A program made the translations under genes and the position numbers. The notes beneath the pieces were generated by a model. It did not search any database. It had not been told where the DNA came from and saw only the letters and a program-made list of their open reading frames with translations. From Flavobacteriia bacterium (GTDB lineage: Bacteria; Bacteroidota; Bacteroidia; Flavobacteriales_D; Crocinitomicaceae), in contig JACOTM010000066.1 in the NCBI GenBank assembly GCA_016178305.1, positions 1 to 46,202 of the forward strand: a stretch of DNA of 46,202 nt. Direction: 5' to 3'. Shown here in pieces: positions 35,201 through 43,849 of the stretch. Position 1 is the stretch's first letter. Every line of letters starts with the position of its first letter.

Positions 35201-36255
35201 TTAAAAGCTAATGTTGATAAACGTTTAGTATTGACTCCTTCTATTTCTTCAGTTAAAATTGAATTTTGAACTCTTGAAGACATAAAAACTTCTTCCAAAT
35301 CTTTAATTTTTCCAACAGGGACATTTTCTGATAACATTGTCTCCAAAATTTCATCTGATGTAAATTCTTGAATTTTAAATTGCATCCATTTTTCCAATTC
35401 AATCCTATTGATTACTCGGTTTTGATTTGTACTAAATTTAGAATCGTTTATTAAGTGATTCAATTTTAAAAATGAACATAATTTAGAAAAATGAACATTA
35501 CTTCCAATAGCAAATGTAATTAACTCTTTGTTTTTAGTTGTGAAAATTTCACCATAAGGAGCAATATTTGGATGTAAACTTCCAATTCTTTTAGGAATAT
35601 GTTTATTCATTAAAAAATTAGACGCTTGATTCACTAAACTTGAAACAGCAGCGTCATAAAGTGAAACAGAAACAGTTTTAACTTCCTTTTTTTTCTCCAA
35701 TTGCATCAAAGCTAAAAGTAAACCTTCTTTTAAATGGTGCGCTGCCAAAACATCAATTAAAGCAACAGGCATTTTTACAGGGCCACTTTCAGAAGTTCCA
35801 TTCATAGACATAAAACCTGTTTCCGCTTGAAGAATTAAATCGTAAGCTACCCGATCGCTTTCTTCCCCAAATCCGTTTATTTTACCAATAATTAATTTGG
35901 GATTAATCGATCGTAGAATAGAATCTGTCAGCATTAATTTTTCTTCATCACCAAATTTAAAATTACTAATCAAAACATCTGCTGTTTGAATCAATTTTAA
36001 AAAAGTTTGATAATCATCTGAATCTTTAAAATCTAATGAAAGGTATTTTTTATGATAGTTAATACTTGAAAAATAGGCTGAAATTGTTGAATTTATATCT
36101 TCAGCAGGCAATTTCCAAGATCTTGTAACATCTGGATTTTTTTTATTTTCAATTTTTAAAACTTCAGCACCTAATTCAGCAAAAAAAGTAGCCACTGATG
36201 GTCCTGCCAATACTGTTGAAACATCAATAACTTTTAAATTTGAAAATAATTTCAT
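35191..36255 (-). CDS. CaiB/BaiF-type (family III) CoA-transferase
   Basis: Family III CoA-transferases and acyl-CoA racemases act on CoA thioesters of carboxylic acids in the cytoplasm. The 354-residue protein begins with the family signature LKVIDVSTVLAGPSVATFFAELGAEVLKIE and DVTRSW. It continues with ADVLISNFKFGDEEKL, the block AYDLILQAETGFMSMNG, and the likely catalytic Asp168 in PVALIDVLAAHHLKEGLLLA, which aligns with Asp169 of formyl-CoA transferase. Length fits the short alpha-methylacyl-CoA racemase-like branch rather than the 400-plus residue transferases. The C-terminal third is degraded in similarity but of normal length. Actual substrate unknown. It sits one base after the cytochrome gene and overlaps the GNAT gene. 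Confidence 0.88.
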   Translation of the reverse strand: MKLFSNLKVIDVSTVLAGPSVATFFAELGAEVLKIENKKNPDVTRSWKLPAEDINSTISAYFSSINYHKKYLSLDFKDSDDYQTFLKLIQTADVLISNFKFGDEEKLMLTDSILRSINPKLIIGKINGFGEESDRVAYDLILQAETGFMSMNGTSESGPVKMPVALIDVLAAHHLKEGLLLALMQLEKKKEVKTVSVSLYDAAVSSLVNQASNFLMNKHIPKRIGSLHPNIAPYGEIFTTKNKELITFAIGSNVHFSKLCSFLKLNHLINDSKFSTNQNRVINRIELEKWMQFKIQEFTSDEILETMLSENVPVGKIKDLEEVFMSSRVQNSILTEEIEGVNTKRLSTLAFKWK

Positions 36256-36256
36256 T

Positions 36257-36550
36257 TTATTTCAGTTCCTCTAAAACATAAGATAAAATCAAACTTTGCT
36301 GTTCATCATTTAATTTTGCTTTTTTACACATGTCTGGAACAATTTTTCTCCATTTTGATTCCGAAAACTCATGAATAGGCTCTAGTTTATGACATTTCCC
36401 ACAATGATTCGTATATAAAGTTTGACCTTGCAACGCTTCCGCAGACAATGTTTTTGAAGTTGATTCTACTGGCTGTGTAGATGTTGTAGTTTTTGGTGAA
36501 CAACTTATTAATAAACCAATACAAGCTCCTAAAACAACATGTTTTTTCAT
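36257..36550 (-). CDS. Small monohaem cytochrome c lipoprotein
   Basis: A 97-residue lipoprotein with lipobox LISC (Cys17), a Ser/Thr-rich linker and a single haem-attachment motif CGKCH at residues 50-54. A possible axial Met follows in IVPDMCKKAKL, and a C-terminal helix (DEQQSLILSYVLEEL) ends it, as in class I cytochromes c. It probably carries electrons on the periplasmic side of a membrane. The start overlaps the rlpA-like stop by one base, and the CoA-transferase begins one base after its end. There is no oxidase or reductase next to it, so its partner is unknown. The presence of an upstream DsbD elsewhere in the window is consistent with cytochrome maturation but proves nothing. Confidence 0.88.
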   Translation of the reverse strand: MKKHVVLGACIGLLISCSPKTTTSTQPVESTSKTLSAEALQGQTLYTNHCGKCHKLEPIHEFSESKWRKIVPDMCKKAKLNDEQQSLILSYVLEELK

Positions 36551-36903
36551 TATTCTAATATTTCAATTAATACTTTTGCACTTCCATTTTGAACAAAATT
36601 CAAATGTTCAGCTGCTTTTTTTGTAACATCAATAGTATGGCCAGAAGACTTTCCTAAACGGTCATTTACTTTCAATACAATTGTTGAATCATTTTCCAAA
36701 TTCGTTACTTTGACAAAAGTACCTAATTTTATTTTTTTGTGGGCTGCTGTTAAGTATTCTTGATTAAAGATTTCTCCTGAACTTGTTCTTCGACCGTTGA
36801 ATTTATTGGCATAAAAACTAGCTCTGCCAGTTTCAGAATAAATTGCTTTAAATGAAAAGCCAAACAACGAACAAAAAAGAACACATCCTATAAAATACTT
36901 CAT
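36550..36903 (-). CDS. RlpA-like double-psi beta-barrel protein
   Basis: RlpA proteins are septal or wall-associated lytic transglycosylases with a double-psi beta-barrel (DPBB) fold. This 117-residue version has a signal peptide (to about residue 19), followed directly by the DPBB motifs GRASFYANKFNGRRTSSGE, LTAAHKKIKLGTFVKVTNLE and VNDRLGKSSGHTIDVT, whose Asp in NDR and the final D-V-T are the conserved positions. It lacks a lipobox and the SPOR domain of E. coli RlpA, which is common for the short forms in Bacteroidota. It is the first gene of a four-gene run with the cytochrome, CoA-transferase and GNAT genes. Confidence 0.9.
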   Translation of the reverse strand: MKYFIGCVLFCSLFGFSFKAIYSETGRASFYANKFNGRRTSSGEIFNQEYLTAAHKKIKLGTFVKVTNLENDSTIVLKVNDRLGKSSGHTIDVTKKAAEHLNFVQNGSAKVLIEILE

Positions 36904-36921
36904 ACTTTTTATGTTGGGTTA

Positions 36922-36929
36922 CAAATTTA
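36922..36929 (-). promoter_or_regulatory. -7 box for the rlpA-like operon
   Basis: The minus strand reads TAAATTTG, an exact TAnnTTTG match, 18 nt before the ATG at 36903. It would drive all four tightly packed genes to 34772. Confidence 0.5.
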
Positions 36930-37000
36930 GACATTTTTATCCAAACTTATCTTTTTTTATGATTGATTAACAATTAAATACCTCTATAAAAAGGTGAGAA

Positions 37001-40000
37001 TCATTCAATTTTTGTGACTTCGCCAGCTATTTTAAATGGTGCGCCATCTAATAACACTCCTTCAATTAAGTAAAAATAAACACCTGCAGCAGCCTCTTCT
37101 TCCTTTTGATTTTTACCATTCCAAATATAAATTCCTTTTTCATTTTGATGTTCGTAAACAACATTTCCCCATCTATTTAAAATTGTAGCATTAAACGTTT
37201 CAAATAAATCATAAGGAAACATAAATTGATCATTCACACCATCATTGTTTGATGTAAATACATTGGGTGCTTCCACATTTCCTTGAATGTGAATCAGCAT
37301 TTGATAATCATCAATACACCCATTTGAATCTGTAACTGTAAGTATGACATTGTACGTGTAAGGTAAGCTATACGAAAATATAACATCTGAATTCGTATTA
37401 TTATTGACAATAGTTGAATCAAAATCACCCAGTTGCCAATTCCAATTCATTCCTGGCACATTAAAAATCGATTGATCCGTAAATGTAATGGGAGAATTCG
37501 TTTCCCCATCTATTGTACTTGGCACAAAAAAAGCCATTAATTGATTATTCAAAACTAAAGTGTCCAGCGGATAAATAACTTTACATCCCAAATCATCATA
37601 AACCGTAACTGTTGGATAATAAGTCCCAATATTAGGGAAATTATGAGCAATAATAGTGTCATTTGCAGAAGTACTATCACCAAAATCCCAAATAAATTGA
37701 TACACATTTGAAGTTGAAATCGTATCAAATAAATATTCATTATCACATAAATTTATAGAAGGAATTACAGATGAATTAATTATCGGTCCATCAATTTTAA
37801 GGTAATTGTGAATTATAGTGTCATCTATACATCCATATTCATCTGTCATTGTTAGCTGTACTGAATATATCCCAGCAAATACGTATGTATTAGATGGGTT
37901 TTGCAAAACAGATGAATTTCCATCACCAAATAACCAATTTGACTCAAATGCACCAATGGAAGAGGATTGATTTTCAAAATCTTCAAAAACAGGAGGACAA
38001 GTTGCATAATTATTGTTATTTAAATTTGCACTCGTGGCTGTATAATCAAAACTAGCAAAAGGCATTGAAACGGAAACAGTTTTACTTAAACTATCAATAC
38101 ATCCATTTTCATCAATTGCATATAATGTCAAAATGTGATTTGTACTCAAAATCGTAGAATCAATGCTTTCATTAAACATTAAAGCGATATCCTCTGAATT
38201 CCCTAATGAATCATCATCCAATTCCCAGTAATAATTTAATGCCCCGAAACCTACTGTTTCATTCGTAATTTGAAATTCAGACTGATTACAAACAACTGAA
38301 TCAAAGGAAAAATGAACAATCGGTAGTGTAATACTTGTAACAACCGTAGCTGTATCAGAAGAACATCCAAAACTATCTACGAGTGTTAAACTCGTATTAA
38401 AATTACCTTGTGTCAAAAAAGAATATGAAACATTTTCAGATAGAGCACTCGTTAATTGAGTTGAATTATCTGTGAAAGTCCATTCAAAATGATTTAAGTT
38501 AGTCACCCCATTTCCATTCGCCGTTGAAGTATTACTAAATGTAATTAAAACAGGGGCACATGAAGCATTATCAGATGCAGAAATATTCGCAGTCGGTAAA
38601 TCTAATACTGTAATCGGCATTGTAAATGATGCTGAACACCCTTCTGTGTTACCTGAATATAAAGTGGCATAATAAGTTCCAGTGGTATCAAACAAATATG
38701 TTAACGTTGTTAATATTGTGTCAATATATGTGAAAAACTCCAATCTATTCGTATTAATAGGATTCAATGATGTAGTTGTGGAAATAAATTGTATTTCATC
38801 TCCAAAACAAATCGAATCATTTAACACTGAAAAACCAGGTTCAATATGTGAAATAGAAATCTCATGGATAACGCTATCTGTACATCCCGTTGTATAGTTA
38901 TATACGATTTGTGTAGCTTGATAAACCCCATAATCGTTATATACTTTTTCAATTGAGCCATCATTATCAGCATCCAAATCAGCATCTTCAAAAACATTCG
39001 TAACCCCTAAAGAATCAGACCATTTCCACACAAGCTTCACATCATCTGACACAACTCCTTTAATTGAAATATCATTCATTAACAGATGTAACGGAAAAGA
39101 ATCAGGATTACAAACAACAAATTTACTTGCATCATATCCAATATAAGTAGAATCAAATAAATAGAATCTTGCTATAGGAGCTCTTATATATAATGCACTA
39201 TCAATTACTTTCTCTTTCACACACCCTCTAAAAATCGTTTGATGAATCACATTAAAATATCCCGTATCAACTGCATATCCATGACTTGTATTCATATTAA
39301 TAGAAGTACCTCCATCCCCAAAAAACCATGCATAAACCAATTCTGAAGAATCAAAAGGCACATTAATAACCGTGTAATCATTAAAAAAATAAGGTGCTTT
39401 TGCACATTGAATATAGGGTGAAATTGTAAAATCTACTGTATCAATTTCTCCTACTTGAATATAGTTAGGTCTATTAATTGTTGAAGCACACCCATTTTGT
39501 GTCATTACCGTTAAGGAAACGTCATATAACCCTGTTGAAAAAACATGAGGAGGTGGATTTTGACCATTATAAACACCAACTCCTTCAATGTTCCACAGCC
39601 AAGTTACGATCGGATCATAAGCCAAATAATAACAAAATGATGAATCAAATAAATCAGCTTCAACAGGTGAACATCCATTAGAGTCAATTGCAACAAACTT
39701 TGCAAACAATGGAGCTGTATAAATATAATTATTATAAGTCGCCGAAGCTGAACACCCTAACAATCCAATACAAGAGAGACTCACTGAAAAAGTATCAAAA
39801 TCTGAATATGTATGAATTGGGGGGGTATTTCCGGTAGAAGTACTTCCATCTCCAAATGACCAAAGTGAAGACATCGCTCCTACTGATGTATTATTAAAAG
39901 TAACATGAAAAGGTAAGCAACCATGTTGAGAATTTGAAACAAATGAAACAATTGGCTTAGCGACAATAACTATTTGCTTTGTAATAGAAGAACTACAATT

Positions 40001-40768
40001 CAAATTAGTATTTTCTGAAGATAAAGTAACATTATAAATCCCTGGATTGTTAAAAGTACATGAAGGATTTTGATAGATTGAAGATTGTCCATTTCCAAAA
40101 TTCCAACTCCAATTATTTACACCTAAAGTTGAATTATCAATAAAATTCACCGTACTTCCTTCACAAACAGAGTCTGGAGCGCTAAAATTTGAAGTAAAAT
40201 CTGAAATTGTAATTGGTTTAACTAATGTTGCATGACAACCAGTTGCTGTAAATGTAGCACTTAAACTCACATTGTACGTATTCGCTAAATTATACAAGAC
40301 CGAAGTTGGGTTTTGAAGAGTTGAAGATTGTCCATTTCCAAAATTCCACAAATAAGTACAATTACCTCCTCCTGAAGTTTGATTTGTAAAAGTAGCTTGT
40401 ACAGGTAAAGTACAACTATTTGAATTACCTGTAAATTGAACATTTGGTTTTGGATTTACAGTAATATAACCTGTTTTCACTTCCGCATCTGCAACACCAT
40501 TCAAATCAGTTACAACTAACGTAACAGAAAAAGTACCTGCAAAAGTATAAATATGGGAAGGGTTTTGCAATGTAGAAGTACTACCATCACCAAAATTCCA
40601 CACCCACTGAATAATTGAAGTGTTACCTGCAACAGATTGATTCATAAAAACGATGCTTTCATTTGGGCAAATCACCAATGGTGTTGCTGTAAATTGGGCA
40701 ATAGGAGCTTGCGCTTTACTTAAAAAAGTAAAAAACAGAAAAAACAAAATATAGATTAGCTTTTTCAT
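37001..40768 (-). CDS. Giant PKD-repeat surface protein with T9SS type B sorting domain
   Basis: A 1255-residue secreted protein with a signal peptide to about residue 19 (LSKAQ). Tandem PKD-type immunoglobulin folds cover nearly the whole length; at least eight are visible from their W-x-F-G-D/N-G core, for example WNFGDGSTSTLQNPSHIYTF, WNFGNGQSSTLQNP, WSFGDGSTSTG, WFFGDGGTS, WLFGDGNSSVLQNPS and WDFGDSTSA. The last 85 residues are the gliding-motility-associated/type B T9SS sorting domain (PNVFTSNNDGVNDQFMFPYD, ILNRWGNVVYEH, GIYIWNGKN, AAGVYFYLIEG). It should cross the outer membrane by the T9SS and stay on the surface or be released; an adhesin-like role is typical. No enzymatic domain is seen. 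The gene stands alone, and a palindrome lies in its leader. Confidence 0.92.
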   Translation of the reverse strand: MKKLIYILFFLFFTFLSKAQAPIAQFTATPLVICPNESIVFMNQSVAGNTSIIQWVWNFGDGSTSTLQNPSHIYTFAGTFSVTLVVTDLNGVADAEVKTGYITVNPKPNVQFTGNSNSCTLPVQATFTNQTSGGGNCTYLWNFGNGQSSTLQNPTSVLYNLANTYNVSLSATFTATGCHATLVKPITISDFTSNFSAPDSVCEGSTVNFIDNSTLGVNNWSWNFGNGQSSIYQNPSCTFNNPGIYNVTLSSENTNLNCSSSITKQIVIVAKPIVSFVSNSQHGCLPFHVTFNNTSVGAMSSLWSFGDGSTSTGNTPPIHTYSDFDTFSVSLSCIGLLGCSASATYNNYIYTAPLFAKFVAIDSNGCSPVEADLFDSSFCYYLAYDPIVTWLWNIEGVGVYNGQNPPPHVFSTGLYDVSLTVMTQNGCASTINRPNYIQVGEIDTVDFTISPYIQCAKAPYFFNDYTVINVPFDSSELVYAWFFGDGGTSINMNTSHGYAVDTGYFNVIHQTIFRGCVKEKVIDSALYIRAPIARFYLFDSTYIGYDASKFVVCNPDSFPLHLLMNDISIKGVVSDDVKLVWKWSDSLGVTNVFEDADLDADNDGSIEKVYNDYGVYQATQIVYNYTTGCTDSVIHEISISHIEPGFSVLNDSICFGDEIQFISTTTSLNPINTNRLEFFTYIDTILTTLTYLFDTTGTYYATLYSGNTEGCSASFTMPITVLDLPTANISASDNASCAPVLITFSNTSTANGNGVTNLNHFEWTFTDNSTQLTSALSENVSYSFLTQGNFNTSLTLVDSFGCSSDTATVVTSITLPIVHFSFDSVVCNQSEFQITNETVGFGALNYYWELDDDSLGNSEDIALMFNESIDSTILSTNHILTLYAIDENGCIDSLSKTVSVSMPFASFDYTATSANLNNNNYATCPPVFEDFENQSSSIGAFESNWLFGDGNSSVLQNPSNTYVFAGIYSVQLTMTDEYGCIDDTIIHNYLKIDGPIINSSVIPSINLCDNEYLFDTISTSNVYQFIWDFGDSTSANDTIIAHNFPNIGTYYPTVTVYDDLGCKVIYPLDTLVLNNQLMAFFVPSTIDGETNSPITFTDQSIFNVPGMNWNWQLGDFDSTIVNNNTNSDVIFSYSLPYTYNVILTVTDSNGCIDDYQMLIHIQGNVEAPNVFTSNNDGVNDQFMFPYDLFETFNATILNRWGNVVYEHQNEKGIYIWNGKNQKEEEAAAGVYFYLIEGVLLDGAPFKIAGEVTKIE

Positions 40769-40791
40769 AAATAGTGTTTTAGGTTCGAATT

Positions 40792-40808
40792 TTATCTAAA
40801 ATAGATAA
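40792..40808. repeat. Palindrome in the leader of the PKD protein gene
   Basis: TTATCTA-AAA-TAGATAA is a perfect 7-bp inverted repeat around three A residues, 24 nt upstream of the start codon and downstream of the predicted start point. It could be an operator or an mRNA hairpin; its AT content makes chance occurrence possible. Confidence 0.4.
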
Positions 40809-40831
40809 TTTTTTCAAGAAACCAACTGATT

Positions 40832-40839
40832 CAAATATA
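40832..40839 (-). promoter_or_regulatory. -7 box for the PKD protein gene
   Basis: The minus strand reads TATATTTG, an exact TAnnTTTG match, 63 nt before the ATG at 40768. No convincing -33 element was found. Confidence 0.4.
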
Positions 40840-40897
40840 GAAGTATATTCAATTATTTATCTGAAATACAAAATGAATTTTACCTAAATAAGTAATT

Positions 40898-40971
40898 ACA
40901 CTTAGCTCAGTTATTATGAAATAATTAATCCTGGTAATTAGCGGTTTCTATCCGTTAGAAACACTTAGCTC
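40898..40971. repeat. 11-bp direct repeats flanking a hairpin
   Basis: ACACTTAGCTC occurs at 40898-40908 and again, 63 bp on, at 40961-40971. Just before the second copy, GTTTCTA-TCCGT-TAGAAAC (40944-40962) forms a 7-bp stem. The segment is richer in G and C than its surroundings. It may be a small RNA, a regulator site or the remains of a repeat element. Confidence 0.4.
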
Positions 40972-41141
40972 CTCCCATTAGTAGGTAATAATGATATTTT
41001 AAATGAAATTTCACCCTCTATTTAGAAACATCTAATCTTGAATTTACGCTCTATATCAAGATAATTCAGGTATAAAACTTATTGAAAACAATCCTATAAA
41101 TTTCAAAAATCACTATCTTTACTTTCCAATATCAAAAAATA

Positions 41142-43259
41142 ATGACACAAATAAACTTCATTCAAAACAATACATCAATTGTTGAAAAATCTATTACTCA
41201 AACTTTACAATTATTAAAAGAAGGGGCAACTGTTCCTTTTATTGCCAGGTATCGTAAAGAAATGACACAAGGTTTGGATGAAGTTCAAATAGCTAACATT
41301 CGAGATTTTGCTAAAAAATATGATGAACTTGTTCAACGTCAACAAACAATCATATCTTCAATTGAAGAACAAAATAAATTATCACCCGAACTAAAAGAAA
41401 AAATCCTTTCGACATTTGATTCAACAATTTTAGAAGATATATATTTACCTTTCAAACAAAAAAGACAAACGAAAGGTGATAAAGCAAAAAAATTAGGTTT
41501 AGAACCTCTCGCTAAAATGCTAATGTCTCAACGAGGAGGTGATGCTTTTTCAATGGCTTCAAAGTTTGTAAAAGGAGAAGTTCAGGATGAAGAAGAAGCT
41601 TTATCTGGAGCAAAAGATATTCTTGCAGAATGGATCAATGAAAACGCTTCTGCCAGAGCACGGATTCGTCAGTTATTTCAACGTAAAGCAATTTTACAAT
41701 CCAAACTTTCAAAAGGAAAAGAAATAGAGGCCGAAAAATATAAAGATTATTTTGATTTTTCAGAACCTTTATACAAATGTGCTTCACACCGCTTTCTCGC
41801 ATTATATAGAGCTGATCGTGAAGGATTATTATCAATTAAAGCACAACCACAAACAGAAGATGCTCTTGAAATACTGGAACGTTTTTTTGTAAAATCAAAT
41901 GATAGTTGTGGCAAAATTGTAACAGAAGCCTGTAAAGAATCTTACAAACGTTTGATGTGCCCTTCACTGGAAAATGAATTATTAAATGAAGCCAAAGAGA
42001 AAGCCGACAAAGAAGCAATTAAAGTTTTTTCGTCTAATTTAAGACAATTATTATTAGCGCCACCTTTAGGTTCTAAACGTATATTAGCAATAGACCCAGG
42101 ATATAGAACAGGCTGCAAAGTTGTTTGTTTAGATGAAAATGGCTCATTATTGAATAATGCAACTATTTATCCACATCCACCCCAAAATGAGAGTGCATTA
42201 GCACAAGCAAAATTAGCACAGTTGGTTCAGATGTACAAAATAGATGCAATTGCGATTGGAGATGGAACAGCAGGAAGAGAAACAGAATATATTGTAAAAA
42301 AAACACGCTTTGACAGAGATTTAGATGTCTTTGTGGTTCGTGAAGATGGAGCTTCGATTTATTCTGCTAGCTCAATTGCTCGAAAAGAATTTCCAGATTA
42401 TGATGTTACAGTTCGGGGCGCTGTTTCAATAGGCAGAAGATTAATGGACCCCTTGGCTGAATTAGTGAAAATCGATCCAAAATCGGTGGGAGTTGGTCAG
42501 TATCAGCATGAAGTTCAACAAACTTTATTAAAAGATGCTCTGGATGATGTTGTCGTTTCTTGCGTGAATAATGTGGGGGTTGATTTGAACACTGCATCTT
42601 CATATTTACTTAGTTATGTCTCAGGTTTAGGATCTACTTTAGCTGAAAATATCGTAGAATATAGAAATGAAAAAGGAGGAATATACTCCCGAGATGAATT
42701 GAAAAAAGTAAAACGTTTAGGAGAAAAAGCATTTGAACAAGCAGCAGGATTTCTGAGAATTAGAGATGCAAAAAATCCATTAGACAACTCAGCAATACAT
42801 CCTGAGAACTATAAAACAGTTGAAAAAATTGCTAAACACTTAAATGTTTCCGTTTTAGAAATAATTGGAAATGAGGATTTATTGAAAACGATTCAAAAAA
42901 CTAACTTTCCTGAAATTGATAATTATACATTTGAAGACATTCTCAACGAACTCAAAAAACCAGGAAGAGATCCACGAAAAAAGGCAAAAGTATTAGAATT
43001 TAGTTCAAAAATAAAGTCTATTAGTGATCTAGAAATTGGAATGAAATTAACCGGCATAGTTACCAATGTTACAGCATTCGGAGCTTTCATTAATATCGGC
43101 ATTAAAGAAAATGGACTCATTCACAAATCAAATCTTTCCAATGAATACGTTGAAGACCCATCGAAATACATTGCCCTCCACGAACATGTAGAAGTGGAAG
43201 TATTGGAAGTAGATACTGCAAGAAAAAGAGTTGGATTGAAAAAAGTTTTGGATTCCTAA
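41142..43259 (+). CDS. tex: Tex/YhgF-family RNA-binding transcription accessory protein
   Basis: Tex is a conserved cytoplasmic nucleic-acid-binding protein thought to assist transcription elongation and RNA handling. The 705-residue product has the usual layout: N-terminal helical Tex domain (LLKEGATVPFIARYRKEMTQ, then LEDIYLPFKQKRQTKGDKAK), a YqgF/RNase H-like domain from about residue 313 (RILAIDPGYRTGCKVVCLDE), helix-hairpin-helix motifs near residue 490 (SYVSGLGSTLAENIVEYR), and a C-terminal S1 domain from about residue 630 (GMKLTGIVTNVTAFGAFINI). The C-terminal tail beyond S1 is short. A small lipoprotein gene follows after 13 bp and may be co-transcribed. Confidence 0.97.
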   Translation: MTQINFIQNNTSIVEKSITQTLQLLKEGATVPFIARYRKEMTQGLDEVQIANIRDFAKKYDELVQRQQTIISSIEEQNKLSPELKEKILSTFDSTILEDIYLPFKQKRQTKGDKAKKLGLEPLAKMLMSQRGGDAFSMASKFVKGEVQDEEEALSGAKDILAEWINENASARARIRQLFQRKAILQSKLSKGKEIEAEKYKDYFDFSEPLYKCASHRFLALYRADREGLLSIKAQPQTEDALEILERFFVKSNDSCGKIVTEACKESYKRLMCPSLENELLNEAKEKADKEAIKVFSSNLRQLLLAPPLGSKRILAIDPGYRTGCKVVCLDENGSLLNNATIYPHPPQNESALAQAKLAQLVQMYKIDAIAIGDGTAGRETEYIVKKTRFDRDLDVFVVREDGASIYSASSIARKEFPDYDVTVRGAVSIGRRLMDPLAELVKIDPKSVGVGQYQHEVQQTLLKDALDDVVVSCVNNVGVDLNTASSYLLSYVSGLGSTLAENIVEYRNEKGGIYSRDELKKVKRLGEKAFEQAAGFLRIRDAKNPLDNSAIHPENYKTVEKIAKHLNVSVLEIIGNEDLLKTIQKTNFPEIDNYTFEDILNELKKPGRDPRKKAKVLEFSSKIKSISDLEIGMKLTGIVTNVTAFGAFINIGIKENGLIHKSNLSNEYVEDPSKYIALHEHVEVEVLEVDTARKRVGLKKVLDS

Positions 43260-43272
43260 TTTGAGAAAAGAT

Positions 43273-43671
43273 ATGTTTGTGAAAAGAAATCTAATTTTTA
43301 CAGCCGGGATAATTATGTTATTAATGAGTTGTGATGCTACATTAAGAATGACATACATCGTAGAAAACAAATCAAATTCTGATATAAAATTATTGATTCC
43401 TAATTTCCCAACTGACAGTATCTTCAATGCATATAGTCCTCAGAAAGACACAATCATAATTTTAAAACCTACACAAAAAGTAATGATTGGTAGCCTCGAA
43501 AAAATTGATTTTCCATGGACAACAAAGAAAATATATAAAACAAATCCTGGAATTTGCGGAATTCAATTAATTGAAAATCAGTCAACAAAAATCATTGATT
43601 GCTCTTCAAAAACATGGAAGTATAAAAACAGATATTCAAAACTAAGTATAAAAAACATCTCAAAATATTGA
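43273..43671 (+). CDS. Small lipoprotein of unknown function
   Basis: A 132-residue product with a clear lipoprotein signal: basic MFVKR, a hydrophobic run and the lipobox LMSC (Cys20). I do not recognise the mature part. It is beta-rich (MTYIVENKSNSDIKLLIPNF, DTIIILKPTQKVMIGS) with two later cysteines (GICGIQ and IIDCSS) that could form a disulfide. The pattern of an early strand-rich 'nonspecific' domain suggests an outer-membrane-anchored periplasmic protein. The frame opens at a TTG directly after the tex stop, but the ATG at 43273 gives the better signal peptide. It is 13 bp downstream of tex, so probably read from the same transcript. Confidence 0.6.
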   Translation: MFVKRNLIFTAGIIMLLMSCDATLRMTYIVENKSNSDIKLLIPNFPTDSIFNAYSPQKDTIIILKPTQKVMIGSLEKIDFPWTTKKIYKTNPGICGIQLIENQSTKIIDCSSKTWKYKNRYSKLSIKNISKY

Positions 43672-43823
43672 ACTTGAAATGTAATAACGTATTATATTGG
43701 AAGTATATAAAAAAATATAACACCCAAAACAAACCTTGCAATTCTCATACATAAAGTACTTACAATGAACTTTATCCAAAATACCTCTAAAAAAAAATGT
43801 AACTAAAAATAATTTAGCAGTTA

Positions 43824-43831
43824 TATATTTG
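43824..43831 (+). promoter_or_regulatory. -7 box for the secreted protein gene
   Basis: TATATTTG matches TAnnTTTG exactly, 18 nt before the ATG at 43850, and overlaps the longer in-frame TTG extension. A GTAAC at 43799-43803 lies upstream, but no CG box follows it. Confidence 0.45.
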
Positions 43832-43849
43832 AAACTAAAATCAAAATAT

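Larger units (their letters stand above)
40769..41141. other. 373-bp non-coding gap with repeats and a hairpin
   Basis: No gene is seen here. From left to right it contains the palindrome in the PKD gene leader (40792-40808), the minus-strand -7 box (40832-40839), a direct repeat ACACTTAGCTC (40898-40908 and 40961-40971) with a 7-bp hairpin between, and a possible plus-strand -7 box TATCTTTA (41114-41121) 20 nt before tex. Confidence 0.55.

Noticed and set aside
36918-36922. GTAAC on the minus strand before the rlpA-like gene
   Set aside because: No CG box follows at 15-17 nt, and it overlaps a good TAAATTTG box, so it is not counted as the shared T9SS element.
40898-40971. CRISPR or tRNA in the repeat-containing gap
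   Set aside because: Only two 11-bp copies, no regular spacers, and no cloverleaf or T-loop sequence.
43799-43823. GTAAC upstream of the secreted protein gene as a fourth T9SS-type site
   Set aside because: The position of the CG holds AG and the TTTT tract after GTAAC is missing; an ordinary -7 box explains expression.
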